Assembly (NCBI GenBank): GCA_002413785.1
Contig: DHXR01000020.1
Location: 1-64,000, forward strand
DNA from: Mucilaginibacter sp. UBA5151
GTDB taxonomy: Bacteria; Bacteroidota; Bacteroidia; Sphingobacteriales; Sphingobacteriaceae
Direction of reading: 5' to 3'
DNA length: 64,000 nt
How positions within the stretch are numbered: position 1 is the stretch's first letter; the number at the start of each line of letters is the position of its first letter. The notes below the pieces were generated by a model. The model made no database searches. It saw only the letters and a program-made list of their open reading frames with translations, and was not told the origin of the DNA. The position numbers and the translations under genes are program-made. This document shows, one piece after another, positions 14,861 to 23,713 of the stretch.

Positions 14861-16843
14861 ATGAAAAAAACCTTACTGATCCTCCTCATTTTATCCGGTC
14901 TCGGCAAACTTGCTGTAGCCCAGGATTTCCCTTATGGAACAATTACCGAGGAAGAAATGAACATGAAGAAGTATGACAAAGATACTTCGGCTCACGCTGT
15001 TGTGTTACAGGAATACGGGAAAGCACGGATTAATTTGGGCAACGATGACAACATCAAAGTGTTTTATGAATACCATGTTAAAATAAAAATTTTTGATGCC
15101 AAAGGCTTTGATAACGGAACGGTTAAAATACCTGTTTATAATAACAGCGACGGAGACAGGTACGAATCAGTTGAGGGTATTACCGGCATAACCTATTATA
15201 AAGATGACAATGGTAATGCGCAAAGTGTTAACCTCGAAAGTAAAACGATATATCCGGTAAAAGAAAGCAAACACCTTGCCTATTATAACTTCGCATTACC
15301 GGGTTTGCGCAACGGATGTGTAATAGAGTATAAATACAAACTCGAATCACCTTACTGGTGGGATTTCCAGACCTGGAAATTCCAAAGCGATATACCAAAA
15401 GTTTATTCGGAATATGAGGTGCATATACCGGCTTTTTGGGTTTTCAACGCCTCATTAAAGGGTTTTTTAAAACTAACAAGAAGCACGGCAGAAATTGAGC
15501 GCCAATGTTTTTCAGCCGGTAGTGCAAGCTGTGATTGCTCACAACTTGTTTACGGGATGAAAGATATACCTGCTTTTGTTGAAGAAGACTATATGACTTC
15601 GGAAAAAAACTTTTTATCAGCTATAAATTTTGAATTATCGGATTATACAAACCCTTATACCGGAACAAAAACAAAATGGACGAAAGAATGGAAAGATATA
15701 GACTATCAGCTCAAAGATGAATTTAATTTTGGAGGGCAGCTAAAAAAGAAGGGGCTGTTTAAAGACCGTATCGTACCTGTTACAGCTGGCAAAACCGATG
15801 AACTGAGTAAAGCGAAAGCGGTTTATGCCTATATTCAAAAATCGTTCAAATGGAATGAATACACCGGTATTTATAGCGCTGACGGCCTTAGCAAAGCCCT
15901 CGATGCCCATAGCGGCAATGATGCAGATATAAACCTGTCGCTGGTTAACGCTTTAACTGTTGCCGGTTTAAATACCGAAACCGTTTTACTTTCAACAAGG
16001 GAGAACGGTATTGTAAATACCCTATACCCTGTTATTTCTGATTTTAATTACGTAATCGCTAAACTTAATATCGGCGACAAAAGTTACCTGCTGGATGCTA
16101 CGGACCCATTGCTGCCTTTTGGCACGTTGCCTTTACGGTGTTTAAATGATAAGGGCCGGGTATTTAGCCTTGATAAACCCTCGTACTGGATGGATTTAAA
16201 CCAGCCACAAAAAGAAAAAAACACTTATACCCTCGACTTTACCTTGCAGGATGATGGCAAAGTAAAAGGCACCCTTGTTCATTACTCCATTGGTTATGAA
16301 GCATATAAAAAACGAAAAAAGATTAAAAAATTCAATTCGGTTGACGAATATGTGGAGGATCTGAACGAAAAAATGCAAAAAACAAAAATCCTTAAATCTG
16401 AAATTAACAACCTCGACAGCTTAGAATTGCCATTAGAAGAAAGGTATGAAATCGAGATGAATTTGTACGATAAGGTAAACAGCAACCGCCTAAGCTTTAA
16501 TCCGTTTTTTTTGGATAAGACAGACACCAACCCTTTTAAATTAACCGAACGTTTGTATCCTGTAGATTGGGGCATGCCCTCTGAAGACACTTTTATATTA
16601 ACCATGCACCTCCCTGCAAATTATACCATTGAAGCCCCGCCACAGCTTATGAATATTAGCTTGCCGATAAATGGAGGCAAATTTTTAACAGGCTACGAAC
16701 CGGCTGACAAATCGTTCACATTTTCAAATCTGATACAATTCAATAAATCGGTTTACAGCACGCAGGAATATCCTTACCTTAAAGAGCTTTATAACAAGAT
16801 TATTCAGTCGGAAAAAGCGGAAATCGTGTTCAAGAAAAAATAA
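14861..16843 (+). CDS. DUF3857/transglutaminase-like protein lacking the catalytic triad
   Basis: A 660-residue exported protein with signal peptide about 1-21 (ends AVAQD). It has an N-terminal DUF3857 beta domain (about 50-240) and a transglutaminase-like core (about 300-420). The catalytic Cys is replaced: the loop reads SGNDADIN, with Asp354 where the next gene has Cys329. The His position reads FNYV (Asn396), while the Asp is kept (LLDATD, Asp412). It is therefore probably a binding rather than catalytic protein. I start at the ATG at 14861; an upstream TTG adds ten residues before an obvious signal peptide. Its stop TAA overlaps the next ATG (TAATG), so the pair is translationally coupled. 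Confidence 0.88.
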   Translation: MKKTLLILLILSGLGKLAVAQDFPYGTITEEEMNMKKYDKDTSAHAVVLQEYGKARINLGNDDNIKVFYEYHVKIKIFDAKGFDNGTVKIPVYNNSDGDRYESVEGITGITYYKDDNGNAQSVNLESKTIYPVKESKHLAYYNFALPGLRNGCVIEYKYKLESPYWWDFQTWKFQSDIPKVYSEYEVHIPAFWVFNASLKGFLKLTRSTAEIERQCFSAGSASCDCSQLVYGMKDIPAFVEEDYMTSEKNFLSAINFELSDYTNPYTGTKTKWTKEWKDIDYQLKDEFNFGGQLKKKGLFKDRIVPVTAGKTDELSKAKAVYAYIQKSFKWNEYTGIYSADGLSKALDAHSGNDADINLSLVNALTVAGLNTETVLLSTRENGIVNTLYPVISDFNYVIAKLNIGDKSYLLDATDPLLPFGTLPLRCLNDKGRVFSLDKPSYWMDLNQPQKEKNTYTLDFTLQDDGKVKGTLVHYSIGYEAYKKRKKIKKFNSVDEYVEDLNEKMQKTKILKSEINNLDSLELPLEERYEIEMNLYDKVNSNRLSFNPFFLDKTDTNPFKLTERLYPVDWGMPSEDTFILTMHLPANYTIEAPPQLMNISLPINGGKFLTGYEPADKSFTFSNLIQFNKSVYSTQEYPYLKELYNKIIQSEKAEIVFKKK

Positions 16844-18753
16844 TGAGACCAATAATAATAACTTTTTTCCTGTTTGCTATCTGCACCCTGGCAGAGGCCC
16901 AGCAAAACTTTGACGCAAGCCTGATCCCTAAAGAGCTTTTACCTTATGCAAGTTCGGTTGTAAGGGATAAAGAAGAAACCGTGGAAGTGCAAGGCCTTGA
17001 TAACACCATTTATCATATAAAAGAAGCTGTTACCATATTAAATAAAAATGGTGACGACCAGGCGCATATCGAAATTGAGCACGACAAAAGCAGGGTAATA
17101 AAATATGTTAAGGGAGTAGTATATAATGAGTTTGGCAAACAAACAGCTAAATTCAGCGAAAGCGATTTTGATGACAACAGCGCCTGGGATGGTTTTTCAT
17201 TATTTACCGATACCAGGGTTAAACATTATTCCCCGTCAGTTATCCAATACCCTTATACAATTGCGTATGAGTATGAACTGCGATTAAAACAAACACTTGG
17301 CCTTCCGGATTGGGATCCGACTCCTGAGATTGGTACAGCCGTTGAAAAAAGCACATTCACATTTAGCTGTAAGCCTGATTTTAATATCCGTTATAAAGAA
17401 AACAATATAACAAGCAAGGTAACTATAAGTAAAAATTTAGCTGGGTTAAAAACTTTTACATGGCAGGCAGAAAATTTAAAAGCTATTAAAAATGAGCCTT
17501 ATAGCCCATATTCTAAAAACTATTTAAGCAGTGTGCAAATTGCTCCTCAAAACTTTTCATACTATGGAATCGGGGGCTCATTCACCAACTGGAGCGAACT
17601 TGGCAAATGGATATATGATAAGCTGGTGGCCGACAGGCAAGTATTGCCGGCAGAAACTATTGAACATATTAAAGACATAACAAAAGACATCGCTGACCCG
17701 AAATTAAAGGCAAAAAAAATATACGAGTATATGCAGTATAAAACACATTATATAAGTGTGCAACTTGGTATAGGTGGTATCCAGCCCTTTTTGGCAGCTG
17801 ACGTTGATAAACAAAACTATGGCGATTGCAAAGCTTTGGTTAACTACACCCAGGCCTTATTAAAAGCGGTAAATATTGACTCGTATTATTGTGTGGTTAA
17901 ATCTGGCAGGGCTTTTAAAGTTGGCATGCCTGCAGACTTCCCGGACGTGGAAGGGGACCATATTATACTATGCCTCCCGTTTAAAAACGACACCACCTGG
18001 GCAGACTGTACCAGCCAAACCAACCCATTCGGCTATTTAGGTGATTTTACGGATGACCGGACCGTGCTGGCATGTACGCCCGAAGGCGGCAAATTGATGC
18101 ATACGCCTAAATACACGACTGAAAACAATTTGCAAAGTCGTAAAGCTTCATTTGTTATAAATGAGGCCGGCGAACTATCCGGCTCAATGTCAACTATTTT
18201 TAAAGGCGCCGAGTACGATGACAGGGATTACCTGCTGGATGAAGCTAAAACAGAACGGGTTAAAATGCTGCAAAAAGTTTACGCTCTGAATAACATGGAT
18301 ATTGAAAGCCTCGATTTAAAACAGGATAAAAGCTTTGACCCATCCACTACAGAGACGATAAAGCTACGTGCCAGGGACTACGCCTCATTAACCGACGGCA
18401 AATATTACTTTATGCTTAACCCGGCTAACCGAATAGAAGAACCACCCCGGCAGGTGCGCAACCGCTTGAACAGTGTTTACATCAATCGCGGCCATACCCA
18501 GCTGGATGAGATTACTTATTCCGTCCCGGCAGGTTACCACCTTGAAAAAGAGCCATTAAACGTAGCAATTGATAAACCTTTCGGCAAGTTTACAGCCACT
18601 TTGACTTTAACAGGCAACAAGTTACTATACAAACGTCATTTACAGATTATTGACGGCAGCTACAGCAAGGATACATACCAGGATTTAGTCGATTTTTACC
18701 AGTCGGTTGTTGATGCAGATAATTATACTGTGAGTTTAGTTAAAAACCCGTAG
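16843..18753 (+). CDS. DUF3857/transglutaminase-like protein, triad intact
   Basis: A 636-residue exported paralogue of the preceding gene. The signal peptide is about 1-20 (ends EAQQ), then a DUF3857 domain and a transglutaminase core with the complete triad: Cys329 in NYGDCKALV, His373 in EGDHIIL and Asp388 in WADCT. The C-terminal part is a beta-rich DUF3858-like region. These proteins occur in pairs in Bacteroidetes; the substrate is not established. Translation is coupled to the upstream gene by a TAATG overlap, which suggests an active/inactive partner pair made in fixed ratio. Confidence 0.9.
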   Translation: MRPIIITFFLFAICTLAEAQQNFDASLIPKELLPYASSVVRDKEETVEVQGLDNTIYHIKEAVTILNKNGDDQAHIEIEHDKSRVIKYVKGVVYNEFGKQTAKFSESDFDDNSAWDGFSLFTDTRVKHYSPSVIQYPYTIAYEYELRLKQTLGLPDWDPTPEIGTAVEKSTFTFSCKPDFNIRYKENNITSKVTISKNLAGLKTFTWQAENLKAIKNEPYSPYSKNYLSSVQIAPQNFSYYGIGGSFTNWSELGKWIYDKLVADRQVLPAETIEHIKDITKDIADPKLKAKKIYEYMQYKTHYISVQLGIGGIQPFLAADVDKQNYGDCKALVNYTQALLKAVNIDSYYCVVKSGRAFKVGMPADFPDVEGDHIILCLPFKNDTTWADCTSQTNPFGYLGDFTDDRTVLACTPEGGKLMHTPKYTTENNLQSRKASFVINEAGELSGSMSTIFKGAEYDDRDYLLDEAKTERVKMLQKVYALNNMDIESLDLKQDKSFDPSTTETIKLRARDYASLTDGKYYFMLNPANRIEEPPRQVRNRLNSVYINRGHTQLDEITYSVPAGYHLEKEPLNVAIDKPFGKFTATLTLTGNKLLYKRHLQIIDGSYSKDTYQDLVDFYQSVVDADNYTVSLVKNP

Positions 18754-18783
18754 GGGTTTATTCGCTGACCTGAAAGTATTGGT

Positions 18784-18906
18784 TCAGCTAAAAATGATGA
18801 TGCCCAGGATGATCCCAACGATCATAATGATATATAACAGGATTTCGGTGCTGGCAAACTTCTTGTATTTTGTCCAGAATGCATATTTTTCTTTCCCATC
18901 AGCCAT
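18784..18906 (-). CDS. 40-residue single-span membrane peptide
   Basis: A short frame starting ATG at 18906 and ending TGA at 18784-18786. The product begins MADGKEKYAFWTKYKKFAST, has one hydrophobic helix (about 21-39: EILLYIIMIVGIILGIIIF), and ends in Ser. The charged, aromatic N-terminus followed by a single helix is typical of small Sphingobacteriaceae membrane peptides. An exact TACCTTTG box lies seven bases upstream (18914-18921, minus strand), supporting transcription of this very frame with a very short leader. Function unknown. It sits between the DUF3857 operon and an NlpC/P60 gene. Confidence 0.7.
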   Translation of the reverse strand: MADGKEKYAFWTKYKKFASTEILLYIIMIVGIILGIIIFS

Positions 18907-18913
18907 GATAGCA

Positions 18914-18921
18914 CAAAGGTA
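18914..18921 (-). promoter_or_regulatory. Exact -7 box for the 40-residue peptide gene
   Basis: TACCTTTG on the minus strand matches TAnnTTTG exactly. It ends seven bases before the ATG at 18906, predicting a leaderless or nearly leaderless mRNA. Confidence 0.55.
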
Positions 18922-18938
18922 CGAAAAAATTAAATTTA

Positions 18939-19502
18939 TTATTTACCCGGCGCTGAATTTGGATCATCAATAATTGAACCGCAGCGCGAAAAATATTTAT
19001 AGGTATAAGGGTCGTGCAGCTGGGTAATGATCACCCCTTTTGAAGAACTGGCATGTACATAGTACCCGTTTTGAAGATAAACGGCAACATGACTGAATTT
19101 CTTTCCGTCATAATCAAAAAACAGAAGATCGCCTTCCACCAGTTCTTCTTCATATTTGCGTTTGATCACATTTATTTGCTGGCTGGTGGAGCGTGGGATA
19201 TTGATGCCATATACCTGTTGCTCCAGCAACTGTGCCAGCCCGGAGCAATCTACCCCGTCCTTATCTTCGCCGCCAAAGCGGTATGGTGTTCCCATCCATT
19301 GATCAACAAAGGCATAAAGCCGCCCGTTTTTAATATCACCTTCATCAACCCCTAATATTGCCGAATATTTTTCGGCGATACTTGCCTGCGGTTTTACCAC
19401 CTCGCCCGGTTCGCCACGCAACACCGCCTTTTTAGCGTGGCACGACGACAAAACGATGGCTATACTCAATAAAACAGCATACAGGTATGATATTTTTTTC
19501 AT
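18939..19502 (-). CDS. NlpC/P60-family cell-wall hydrolase lipoprotein
   Basis: A 187-residue lipoprotein: residues 1-20 form a lipoprotein signal with the lipobox LSSC (Cys21). The C-terminal NlpC/P60 domain (about 65-185) carries the catalytic Cys in DGVDCSGLAQLL and His in FSHVAVYL, plus a second His in YVHASS. Such enzymes cut peptide bonds in peptidoglycan stems, as Spr/MepS does. The size and domain layout match MepS-type endopeptidases. It is transcribed away from MutS, separated by an inverted-repeat element. Confidence 0.92.
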   Translation of the reverse strand: MKKISYLYAVLLSIAIVLSSCHAKKAVLRGEPGEVVKPQASIAEKYSAILGVDEGDIKNGRLYAFVDQWMGTPYRFGGEDKDGVDCSGLAQLLEQQVYGINIPRSTSQQINVIKRKYEEELVEGDLLFFDYDGKKFSHVAVYLQNGYYVHASSSKGVIITQLHDPYTYKYFSRCGSIIDDPNSAPGK

Positions 19503-19570
19503 TAAGTAAAAATACGGTCAAAACGATAAAAAGGTTACAGGGATGTTGTTAACATGTTAACAATTAGCCC

Positions 19571-19742
19571 CAGCCCAAGCCCCCTCTAAATCTCCCCCGG
19601 AAGGGGAGACTTTAGCTGCGCTCGTGTTGATTTTTTTTTCGATAGCTATCAGGATGAAATGATTACCCGTACAAAGCGTTATGGAGCAATAAAAATTTTA
19701 AAGTCTCCCCAACCGGGGGAGATTTAGAGGGGGCTGGGCTGG
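19571..19742. repeat. Dispersed 172-bp element with 44-bp inverted arms
   Basis: Arms at 19571-19614 and 19699-19742 are reverse complements apart from one extra base and a 2-base mismatch; their core is CTCTAAATCTCCCCC...GGGGAGACTTT. The 84-base centre contains CGATAGCTATC and GATTACCCGTACAAAGCG. Both the arm and the centre recur, rearranged, at 63355-63450. It lies between the NlpC/P60 start and the mutS stop. The element looks like a mosaic MITE or REP-like family. Confidence 0.85.
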
Positions 19743-19744
19743 CT

Positions 19745-22354
19745 TTACCCTTTTATCACCCTTTGTATTTCGTCGAGTTTCATTAAAGCTTCTACCGGGG
19801 TAAGGGTATTTACATCGAGATTGTTTAGCGTATCGCGGATTTTAACCAAAACCGGATCATCAATGGAGAACATTTGCATTTGCACCGCCTGTTTTTGCAC
19901 TTTACGGATACTTTCTTTGATATGCTCCCCTCCCGTACGTTCGGCTTCCAGTTTCTTTAATATCTCGTTAGCCCTGCTCAATACTTTTGGGGGCATGCCG
20001 GCTAATTTGGCTACGTGGATCCCGAAACTATGCTCGCTGCCGCCCGGTACCAGTTTACGCAGGAAAATTATCTGCTGCCCCACCTCTTTTACCGAAACAT
20101 TATAATTTTTAATGCGGTTGAATGTGTTGCTCAACTCATTAAGCTCATGGTAATGTGTGGCAAACAGGGTTTTTGCCCTGGCCTGTGGCTGGTTATGCAA
20201 AAACTCCGCAATTGACCACGCAATAGAAATACCATCATAGGTAGAAGTTCCCCTGCCTATCTCATCCAAGAGGATCAAACTCCTGTCAGAAAGATTATTG
20301 AGTATACTGGCCGTTTCATTCATCTCCACCATAAAGGTCGATTCGCCGGAAGAAAGATTATCCGATGCCCCAACCCTGGTAAATATCTTATCAACCAAGC
20401 CGATGGAGGCTGCTTTAGCGGGCACAAAACAGCCCATCTGCGCCATGAGCACAATGATCCCGGTTTGCCTCAGCAGTGCCGATTTACCGGCCATATTTGG
20501 CCCTGTAATAATGATGATCTGCTGCGTTTCCGAATCGAGATAAACGTCGTTTGTGATATATTCCTCACCAAGTGGCAGGTTTTTCTCAATCACAGGATGC
20601 CGGCCACCCTTTATATCGATTACCCGGCTATCATTGATTTCCGGCTTAACATAGTAGTTTTTTATAGCGATGGTCGCGAAGTTCAGCAGCACATCCAAAC
20701 GGGCTATCAATTGCGCATTCAGCTGTATCGGCTTAATATATTCGCTGAGCTGATAAACAAGGTCGTTATACAATTGCGTTTCCAGCGCCAGGATCTTTTC
20801 TTCGGCGCCTAAAATCTGTTCTTCATATTCTTTCAGTTCTGGCGTGATATAACGCTCGGCGTTTACAAGCGTCTGCTTGCGGATCCAGTCGGCTGGCACC
20901 TTTTCGCGGTGACTGTGTGTAACCTCCAGGTAATAGCCGAACACATTATTAAACGAAACTTTAAGCGAAGGGATACCCGTCGACTCCGCTTCACGCTTTT
21001 GTATCTCCAGCAGGTAACCCTTGCCGCCAAAAGCAATCTTGCGCAGGCGGTCAAGTTCTTCGTTTATCCCTTCTTTCATCACCCCGCCTTTTACCAGCAT
21101 CACTGGTGGTTCGGCGCTCAGTTCATTCTCTATTTTGTCGATAATAAGCGTACAGGGGTTCAGTTGCGTGCTGATGGACTGCAAAGGCAAACTGGGTGAT
21201 GTTTCTCCCATCTTTTTGATGGTACCGATAGCAATTAGCGCCTTTTTTAACTGGCAAACCTCGCGCGGGTTGGCTTTTTGCAGCCCGATCTTCGAGATCA
21301 GCCGCTCCAGGTCGCCTATGAGGCGGATATTTTGTTTCAGGGTTTCGCGCAAATCCTCATGGCCTATCATAAATTCCACCACACCCAAACGGTCTTTAAT
21401 AGGTTTTATCTCTTTCAACGGCATCACTATCCACCTCCGTAGCAGACGCGCACCCATAGGCGAACAGGTTTGATCTAATACCTCAACCAGCGTATGCGCA
21501 TTTTCATTGGCAGAACCTACCAGTTCGAGGTTACGAACACTGTAACGGTCGAGCCACAAGTAGCGGTCCTCTTCTATCCGGCTGATGGCCGAAATATGCT
21601 GCAGGTTGCGATGCTCGGTCTCGTTAAGGTAATGCAGGGCCACGCCGGCTGCCACTATACCCAAATTCAGTTTATCAATACCAAAGCCTTTGAGTGATTT
21701 TACCCCAAAATGCTTTAACAATACCTCGTTGGCATAATCGCCGCTGTATGGCCATTCGTCGAGTGTATAGGTATAAAAGCGGTCGCCAAAGGCATTTTTA
21801 AAATCATGCTGCCTGCTTTTCGGGTAGATCACCTCGCTTGGCGAAAAACTTTGCAGCAATTTATCAATATATTCGGTACTGCCCTGTGCGGTTAAAAACT
21901 CGCCGGTCGAAATATCTATCAGGGCAATGCCGAGGCTATTTTTTTCATAATACAGCGATGCCAGGTAATTATTACTTTTTTGGTGCAGGATATTATCGCT
22001 GGTTGCTACCCCTGGTGTAACCAGTTCGGTAACGCCGCGTTTTACGATGGTTTTGGTAGTCTTGGGGTCCTCCAGCTGATCGCAGATCGCCACCCGCTGC
22101 CCTGCCCTCACCAGTTTTGGCAAATAGGTATCCAGCGAATGGTGCGGAAAGCCTGCCAGTTCTATGTATGTAGCCGCGCCATTGGCACGCCGCGTAAGTA
22201 CAATGCCCAATATGCCCGCAGCCTTAATGGCGTCTTCGCCAAAAGTTTCGTAAAAATCTCCCACGCGGAAAAGCAGCAAAGCGCCGGGGTACTTCACCTT
22301 AATGGTATTGTACTGCTGCATTAAGGGTGTTTCTTTTGTTGTCTCTTTTGCCAA
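19745..22354 (-). CDS. mutS: DNA mismatch repair protein MutS
   Basis: Recognises mismatches and starts mismatch repair. It is 869 residues. The N-terminal mismatch-binding motif is GDFYETFGEDA (Phe-x-Glu). The C-terminal ABC ATPase has Walker A GPNMAGKSALLR, the signature SSGESTFMVEM and Walker B LILLDEIGRGTST. The frame opens with TTG at 22352-22354 (product reads AKETTKETPLMQQY), which matches the length of relatives. The first internal ATG is at residue 12, so a TTG start is preferred, with AAGGAACG upstream. The stop is next to the dispersed inverted repeat. Confidence 0.96.
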   Translation of the reverse strand: MAKETTKETPLMQQYNTIKVKYPGALLLFRVGDFYETFGEDAIKAAGILGIVLTRRANGAATYIELAGFPHHSLDTYLPKLVRAGQRVAICDQLEDPKTTKTIVKRGVTELVTPGVATSDNILHQKSNNYLASLYYEKNSLGIALIDISTGEFLTAQGSTEYIDKLLQSFSPSEVIYPKSRQHDFKNAFGDRFYTYTLDEWPYSGDYANEVLLKHFGVKSLKGFGIDKLNLGIVAAGVALHYLNETEHRNLQHISAISRIEEDRYLWLDRYSVRNLELVGSANENAHTLVEVLDQTCSPMGARLLRRWIVMPLKEIKPIKDRLGVVEFMIGHEDLRETLKQNIRLIGDLERLISKIGLQKANPREVCQLKKALIAIGTIKKMGETSPSLPLQSISTQLNPCTLIIDKIENELSAEPPVMLVKGGVMKEGINEELDRLRKIAFGGKGYLLEIQKREAESTGIPSLKVSFNNVFGYYLEVTHSHREKVPADWIRKQTLVNAERYITPELKEYEEQILGAEEKILALETQLYNDLVYQLSEYIKPIQLNAQLIARLDVLLNFATIAIKNYYVKPEINDSRVIDIKGGRHPVIEKNLPLGEEYITNDVYLDSETQQIIIITGPNMAGKSALLRQTGIIVLMAQMGCFVPAKAASIGLVDKIFTRVGASDNLSSGESTFMVEMNETASILNNLSDRSLILLDEIGRGTSTYDGISIAWSIAEFLHNQPQARAKTLFATHYHELNELSNTFNRIKNYNVSVKEVGQQIIFLRKLVPGGSEHSFGIHVAKLAGMPPKVLSRANEILKKLEAERTGGEHIKESIRKVQKQAVQMQMFSIDDPVLVKIRDTLNNLDVNTLTPVEALMKLDEIQRVIKG

Positions 22355-22489
22355 ACGCTTCGTTCCTTTTTTTAACAGGTGGGTAAAGTTAATGCATTGG
22401 GTGGTGTTTAGCTATTTTGTGGAAAATTTAGGCTAATGTGGATTGTTATTTCAACGTAAGAAAGCAATTATCAACTTGTTTCGGGACAG

Positions 22490-22650
22490 ATCAATCACCC
22501 AAAAGCGGACGGACAGCTTATCTGAACCATGATTTTCCTGATTAAAGGATTGCAGGATTATTTACCTGGAAATTCCGCCACCCGAAATGAATTTTTGGAT
22601 TCAAAAAAACTTCCGGTCTTTCGGACTTTCGGTCTTCCCGACTCCTCCCC
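22490..22650. repeat. Intergenic repeats between mutS and gatC
   Basis: Near 22525-22565 are imperfect GATTTTCCTGATTAAAGGATT-like words of a common intergenic type. At 22610-22649 there are five imperfect 8-base units: CTTCCGGT, CTTTCGGA, CTTTCGGT, CTTCCCGA, CTCCTCCC. They reach to within one base of the gatC stop. The rest of 22355-22490 shows nothing I recognise. Confidence 0.75.
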
Positions 22651-22944
22651 TCACTTCAAATCAATCACTTTTGGCACAAGGAAATAATTGTCATCATGTT
22701 TAGGCGCGTTCAACAAAGCTTCTTCGTGCGTAATCTCCTGTTTTACCACATCCTCCCTGAAGGCATTTACCCCATTGGTCATATAAACCAGGGGCTCAAT
22801 GCCTGTTGTGTTTACTTCATTCAGTTTGTCCATAAAACCAAGGATCTTGTTCATATCCTTTATCATATCCTGTTTTTCAGTCCCGGTTAACTCCAGGCGT
22901 GCCAGGTGGGCTATTTTATCAACTGTTTCTTCGTCAATCGTCAT
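22651..22944 (-). CDS. gatC: Asp-tRNA(Asn)/Glu-tRNA(Gln) amidotransferase subunit C
   Basis: The small subunit of the GatCAB complex, which amidates mischarged Glu-tRNA(Gln) or Asp-tRNA(Asn). It is 97 residues, starting MTIDEETVDKIAHLARLEL, the family's standard opening, and ending in the conserved segment with FLVPKVIDLK. The ATG overlaps the TGA of the upstream acyltransferase gene (ATGA), so it is translated downstream of the acyltransferases. gatA and gatB are not in the window, which is normal for dispersed Bacteroidetes gat genes. Confidence 0.93.
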   Translation of the reverse strand: MTIDEETVDKIAHLARLELTGTEKQDMIKDMNKILGFMDKLNEVNTTGIEPLVYMTNGVNAFREDVVKQEITHEEALLNAPKHDDNYFLVPKVIDLK

Positions 22945-23672
22945 ACTGTTCCCAATTTCTGTTTTATTATATCATGTACCTCATCGCGCAGCGTATCGGC
23001 ATCATCCAAAGTTAAATGCGCTGTTTCAACTGGTTTGTGCACAAATATATTACAAAAACCCGGCCTGCTGCCATATTTGGTCCCGGTATCCCATAAAACT
23101 TTCCAGGTGTCGATAGAAGTTATCGGAATAACGGGGATTTTTAATTCAATAGCTAACCTGAAAGCGCCGTTTTTAAAGGGATACAAAACCGGCGGGTATT
23201 CCTCCGGTATAGTGGCTTCCGGGAAGATCACCACGCTCACCCCGTTTTTTAAACGTTCGGCAGCGGTTTTAAACGCCCGGAACGAAGATATTTTACTTTC
23301 CCGGTTAACGGCAATATCAATCGTCCTGAAAAAAAAGCCAAGCACCATATTGCTTAACAATTCTTCTTTACCGATGAAACAATGATTACTTTTTGCCGCT
23401 ATGCAAATTGCCGAAACATCAAGGTTTGAGGTGTGGTTACCTGTAATAATATAGGTGCGCTTCCAGTCGATCTCTTCTTCATATTTAATCCTGAAAAATA
23501 TCCCAGATATGCTTGTGCTTAAAAAAACAATGAGCCGCCTTAATTGGTTGATGTATTTATAACGTTCAGGTTTGCGGGAAAGAAAATATAAGACGGGCCA
23601 AAGCAACAGGAAAAAGAAAGCGACACTAAACTGGTAAAAATAAGTATGAATTCTTTTTAGGGCGATCTTCAT
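22941..23672 (-). CDS. 1-acyl-sn-glycerol-3-phosphate acyltransferase (PlsC-like), copy 2
   Basis: A membrane-bound acyltransferase of 243 residues from the ATG at 23672; a TTG three codons upstream is less likely because the paralogue begins MKLFLKKLHNY. There is an N-terminal hydrophobic helix pair (about 12-55). The PlsC motif I is NHTSNLD, and motif III is VVIFPEATIPE, where most family members have FPEG. It should acylate lysophosphatidic acid or a related lysolipid. It follows its paralogue, with about 40 bases between, and overlaps gatC by four bases. The two copies share motif order throughout. Confidence 0.88.
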   Translation of the reverse strand: MKIALKRIHTYFYQFSVAFFFLLLWPVLYFLSRKPERYKYINQLRRLIVFLSTSISGIFFRIKYEEEIDWKRTYIITGNHTSNLDVSAICIAAKSNHCFIGKEELLSNMVLGFFFRTIDIAVNRESKISSFRAFKTAAERLKNGVSVVIFPEATIPEEYPPVLYPFKNGAFRLAIELKIPVIPITSIDTWKVLWDTGTKYGSRPGFCNIFVHKPVETAHLTLDDADTLRDEVHDIIKQKLGTV

Positions 23673-23713
23673 TATCTCCAAAAATAAAGAAATGATTGTT
23701 TTTTGGCGAATTA

